Shown here: positions 5,367 to 6,595 of the stretch, piece by piece | How the letters are laid out: every line of letters starts with the position of its first letter | Position numbering within the stretch: the stretch's first letter is position 1 | Origin: an uncultured Verrucomicrobiota bacterium | GTDB taxonomy: Bacteria; Verrucomicrobiota; Verrucomicrobiia; Chthoniobacterales; SZAS-18 | Direction: 5' to 3' | Assembly: GCA_937873255.1 (NCBI GenBank) | Contig: CALMVM010000198.1 | Coordinates: 1 to 6,595 of the forward strand | DNA: 6,595 nt | Translations under genes and position numbers: made by a program | Notes under the pieces: generated by a model | The model's input: only the letters and a program-made list of their open reading frames with translations | Databases searched by the model: none | What the model was told of the DNA's origin: nothing

Positions 5367-6595
5367 ATGGAAGCTATTTTGTCCTCACAGAGGAATTTTG
5401 GTTTGGTTTTGGACCAGGGAAATTTGCATGCTCTCATCACTCCAGATCGCGTTGAATCCGTTGTTCCGAACCCGGTCTTCGTCGCTGGATGGATGCGCGG
5501 AGTGAGGGACGCAATCTTTTTAGAAGGCGTCACGACGCTAGAGGCACAAAAAAGGCTCTGCCAAGAGTCCCTCTACGAGCGCGCTTTTCGTTTGATGCTT
5601 CCCTTGCTCGATGAGCGTTTGGAGGATGAACTGCGGCTCGAAGTCGCCCGTGAAATTGAGCACATCTCTTTGGGTAATCGCTTGCTCTTCAACTGGCTCG
5701 GAGCACGATATTACGCTGCGCCGTTCCCTCAGACGGAGCGGCTAGACTCTGCTGTAGATATAACCCGTTATTTAGGCATAAATTCACTCCGTGGATTTCT
5801 CCTAAGGCTTCGCAAACGCCAACCGCTCATCGGTCAAGTACAGAATGCTTGGACTCAAATTCCTGAATCCGATTTCCAGGATTATGAGTCCGTGGACAAG
5901 ATCAGACTCCATCTGATTACAGATGGCTTATTTTACAGGCTTGTTGACGCTTTGGCTCAGGAAGCCTCTCTTGGACAATTCATTCGTGATGAGGTTCAAA
6001 GACCGCGTAGCACATTGATTCCAGACTTCGGTTTGCTGCTCAGGCATCTAATGGAACCATTCTTCAGCCGGCACAACGAGCAATTTTTGCCCTACACGAA
6101 ACGTTTGGAACTGAAAGGCGAGGTCGAGTTGTGGAAGAGCAAAATCTCGGGTTTTGTTCTACTAGCGGAATACAACCTTGCGTCCAAGGAGGCTGAGGAT
6201 TTGGTTTCCTTCCAGTTAGCTAATGGTCGTTCTTCCTACCCTGCGAAGTCGCTGTGTGATCTTGCTGCCCGCTCAAAAGAGACAGAGCACCTTGAAGCTC
6301 AAAAGCTCTTTGCAGAAATGGCAATCAAGGTCAACCCATGGGATGAGCGATGCTGGGTGCAGTACGCTGATTCATACAAGTCTCTACATGCTCCTCAAAA
6401 AGCTCTGGAGATTTATGAAGACATAGTGTCTGAGTATCCACGTGCAAAGGTAGCCAAAAATGGCCGTGCGGAGGTACTGCGCGACCTCAACCGTTTTGAT
6501 GAGGCCCTGGCGGCTTACGAGGCGGTGATCCGTGAACATCAGCAAGATGATGTTGCTAAATGCGGCCGTGCGGAGGTGCTGCGCGACCTCAACCG
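5367..6595 (+). CDS. TPR repeat protein with unique helical N-terminal region (partial, runs off the window)
   Basis: The frame is open from ATG 5367 to the last base and gives 409 residues with no stop. No Shine-Dalgarno is evident, but the preceding stop is only three bases away, which fits translational coupling. Residues 1-290 are mainly helical and unrecognised; segments include NFGLVLDQGN (10-19), FNWLGARYYAAPF (108-120), RYLGINSLRGFLLRLRKRQP (134-153) and SFQLANGRSSYPAKSLCDLA (281-300). From about residue 293, 34-residue TPR units follow in register: 293-326, 327-360, 361-394 and a fourth from 395. The third and fourth share GRAEVLRDLN exactly, with R-F-D-E-A-L-A-A-Y-E in the third, the classic TPR helix B pattern. 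More repeats almost certainly follow beyond the window. TPR arrays bind partner proteins; the likely partner or regulated effector is the zinc-ribbon protein encoded just upstream. There is no signal peptide or membrane segment. The TPR call is secure; the role is inferred. Confidence 0.85.
   Translation, partial: MEAILSSQRNFGLVLDQGNLHALITPDRVESVVPNPVFVAGWMRGVRDAIFLEGVTTLEAQKRLCQESLYERAFRLMLPLLDERLEDELRLEVAREIEHISLGNRLLFNWLGARYYAAPFPQTERLDSAVDITRYLGINSLRGFLLRLRKRQPLIGQVQNAWTQIPESDFQDYESVDKIRLHLITDGLFYRLVDALAQEASLGQFIRDEVQRPRSTLIPDFGLLLRHLMEPFFSRHNEQFLPYTKRLELKGEVELWKSKISGFVLLAEYNLASKEAEDLVSFQLANGRSSYPAKSLCDLAARSKETEHLEAQKLFAEMAIKVNPWDERCWVQYADSYKSLHAPQKALEIYEDIVSEYPRAKVAKNGRAEVLRDLNRFDEALAAYEAVIREHQQDDVAKCGRAEVLRDLN
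6462..6595 (+). repeat. Start of a tandem 102-base TPR-coding repeat
   Basis: The 32 bases at 6462-6493 recur at 6564-6595 with one substitution (A to G in the Val codon GTA/GTG). The period is exactly 102 bases, which is one 34-residue TPR. Identity extends to the window edge, so the array length is unknown. The earlier TPR units (before 6449) are clearly diverged at the DNA level, so these copies arose by recent duplication. Confidence 0.85.

Noticed and set aside
6223..6426. A 67-codon + strand frame
   Set aside because: It lies inside the TPR gene in another frame, and its translation shows no domain while the main frame carries in-register TPRs.
1..6595. Alternative genetic code with TGA as a sense codon
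   Set aside because: Two or three in-frame TGAs sit inside or between same-frame coding segments, but no intact gene here uses TGA internally. The GYF_2 and zinc-ribbon genes end sensibly at TGA, and known TGA-recoding bacteria are not of this type. Local lesions explain the data better.

Overview
The window looks like an accessory chromosomal region of a GC-rich bacterium, most likely a planctomycete. This is inferred from three things: a GYF_2 (DUF4339) membrane protein ending in a W-Y-Y-x-C-x-D-G-T-I-Q-L segment, a small 'AFTHRQW / CKT..PY' hypothetical protein of a type I associate with planctomycetes, and weak or absent Shine-Dalgarno sequences at several starts. No rRNA, tRNA, CRISPR array or recognisable intact transposase was seen.

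Layout. (1) 1-84 is the C-terminal end of a + strand gene cut by the window edge. About 490 bases without a convincing gene follow, containing one bidirectional terminator-like hairpin near 373-397. (2) 575-871 (-) is a small XRE-type DNA-binding regulator, divergent from (3) 951-2135 (+), a single-pass membrane protein with an N-terminal GYF_2 domain. (4) 2209-3530 (+) reads as one TPR/two-helix membrane protein interrupted by an in-frame TGA (2614-2616) and a single-base frameshift (about 3352-3358). It is either a decaying gene, a recoded gene or a locus with sequence errors. (5) 3697-4203 is a degraded-looking member of the AFTHRQW hypothetical family with about 48 extra residues in its middle and a short C-terminus. 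(6) 4204-4490 is a lower-GC intergenic region with a perfect 13-bp-stem hairpin. (7) 4491-5363 and 5367-6595+ form a tight two-gene operon with only three bases between the genes. The first protein has a four-cysteine zinc ribbon, a helical linker and an unrecognised C-terminal domain. The second is a long helical protein ending in TPR units that are nearly identical at the DNA level, and it runs off the window.

How the parts may relate. The XRE regulator and the GYF_2 gene share a 79-base divergent intergenic region, so the regulator could control that gene and the TPR/membrane gene after it. The two-gene operon on the right uses many more A/T third positions than the GC-rich genes on the left and looks separately acquired. 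It is the best candidate here for an undescribed system: a zinc-ribbon putative effector coupled to a repeat-bearing partner. Its function cannot be assigned from the sequence alone.
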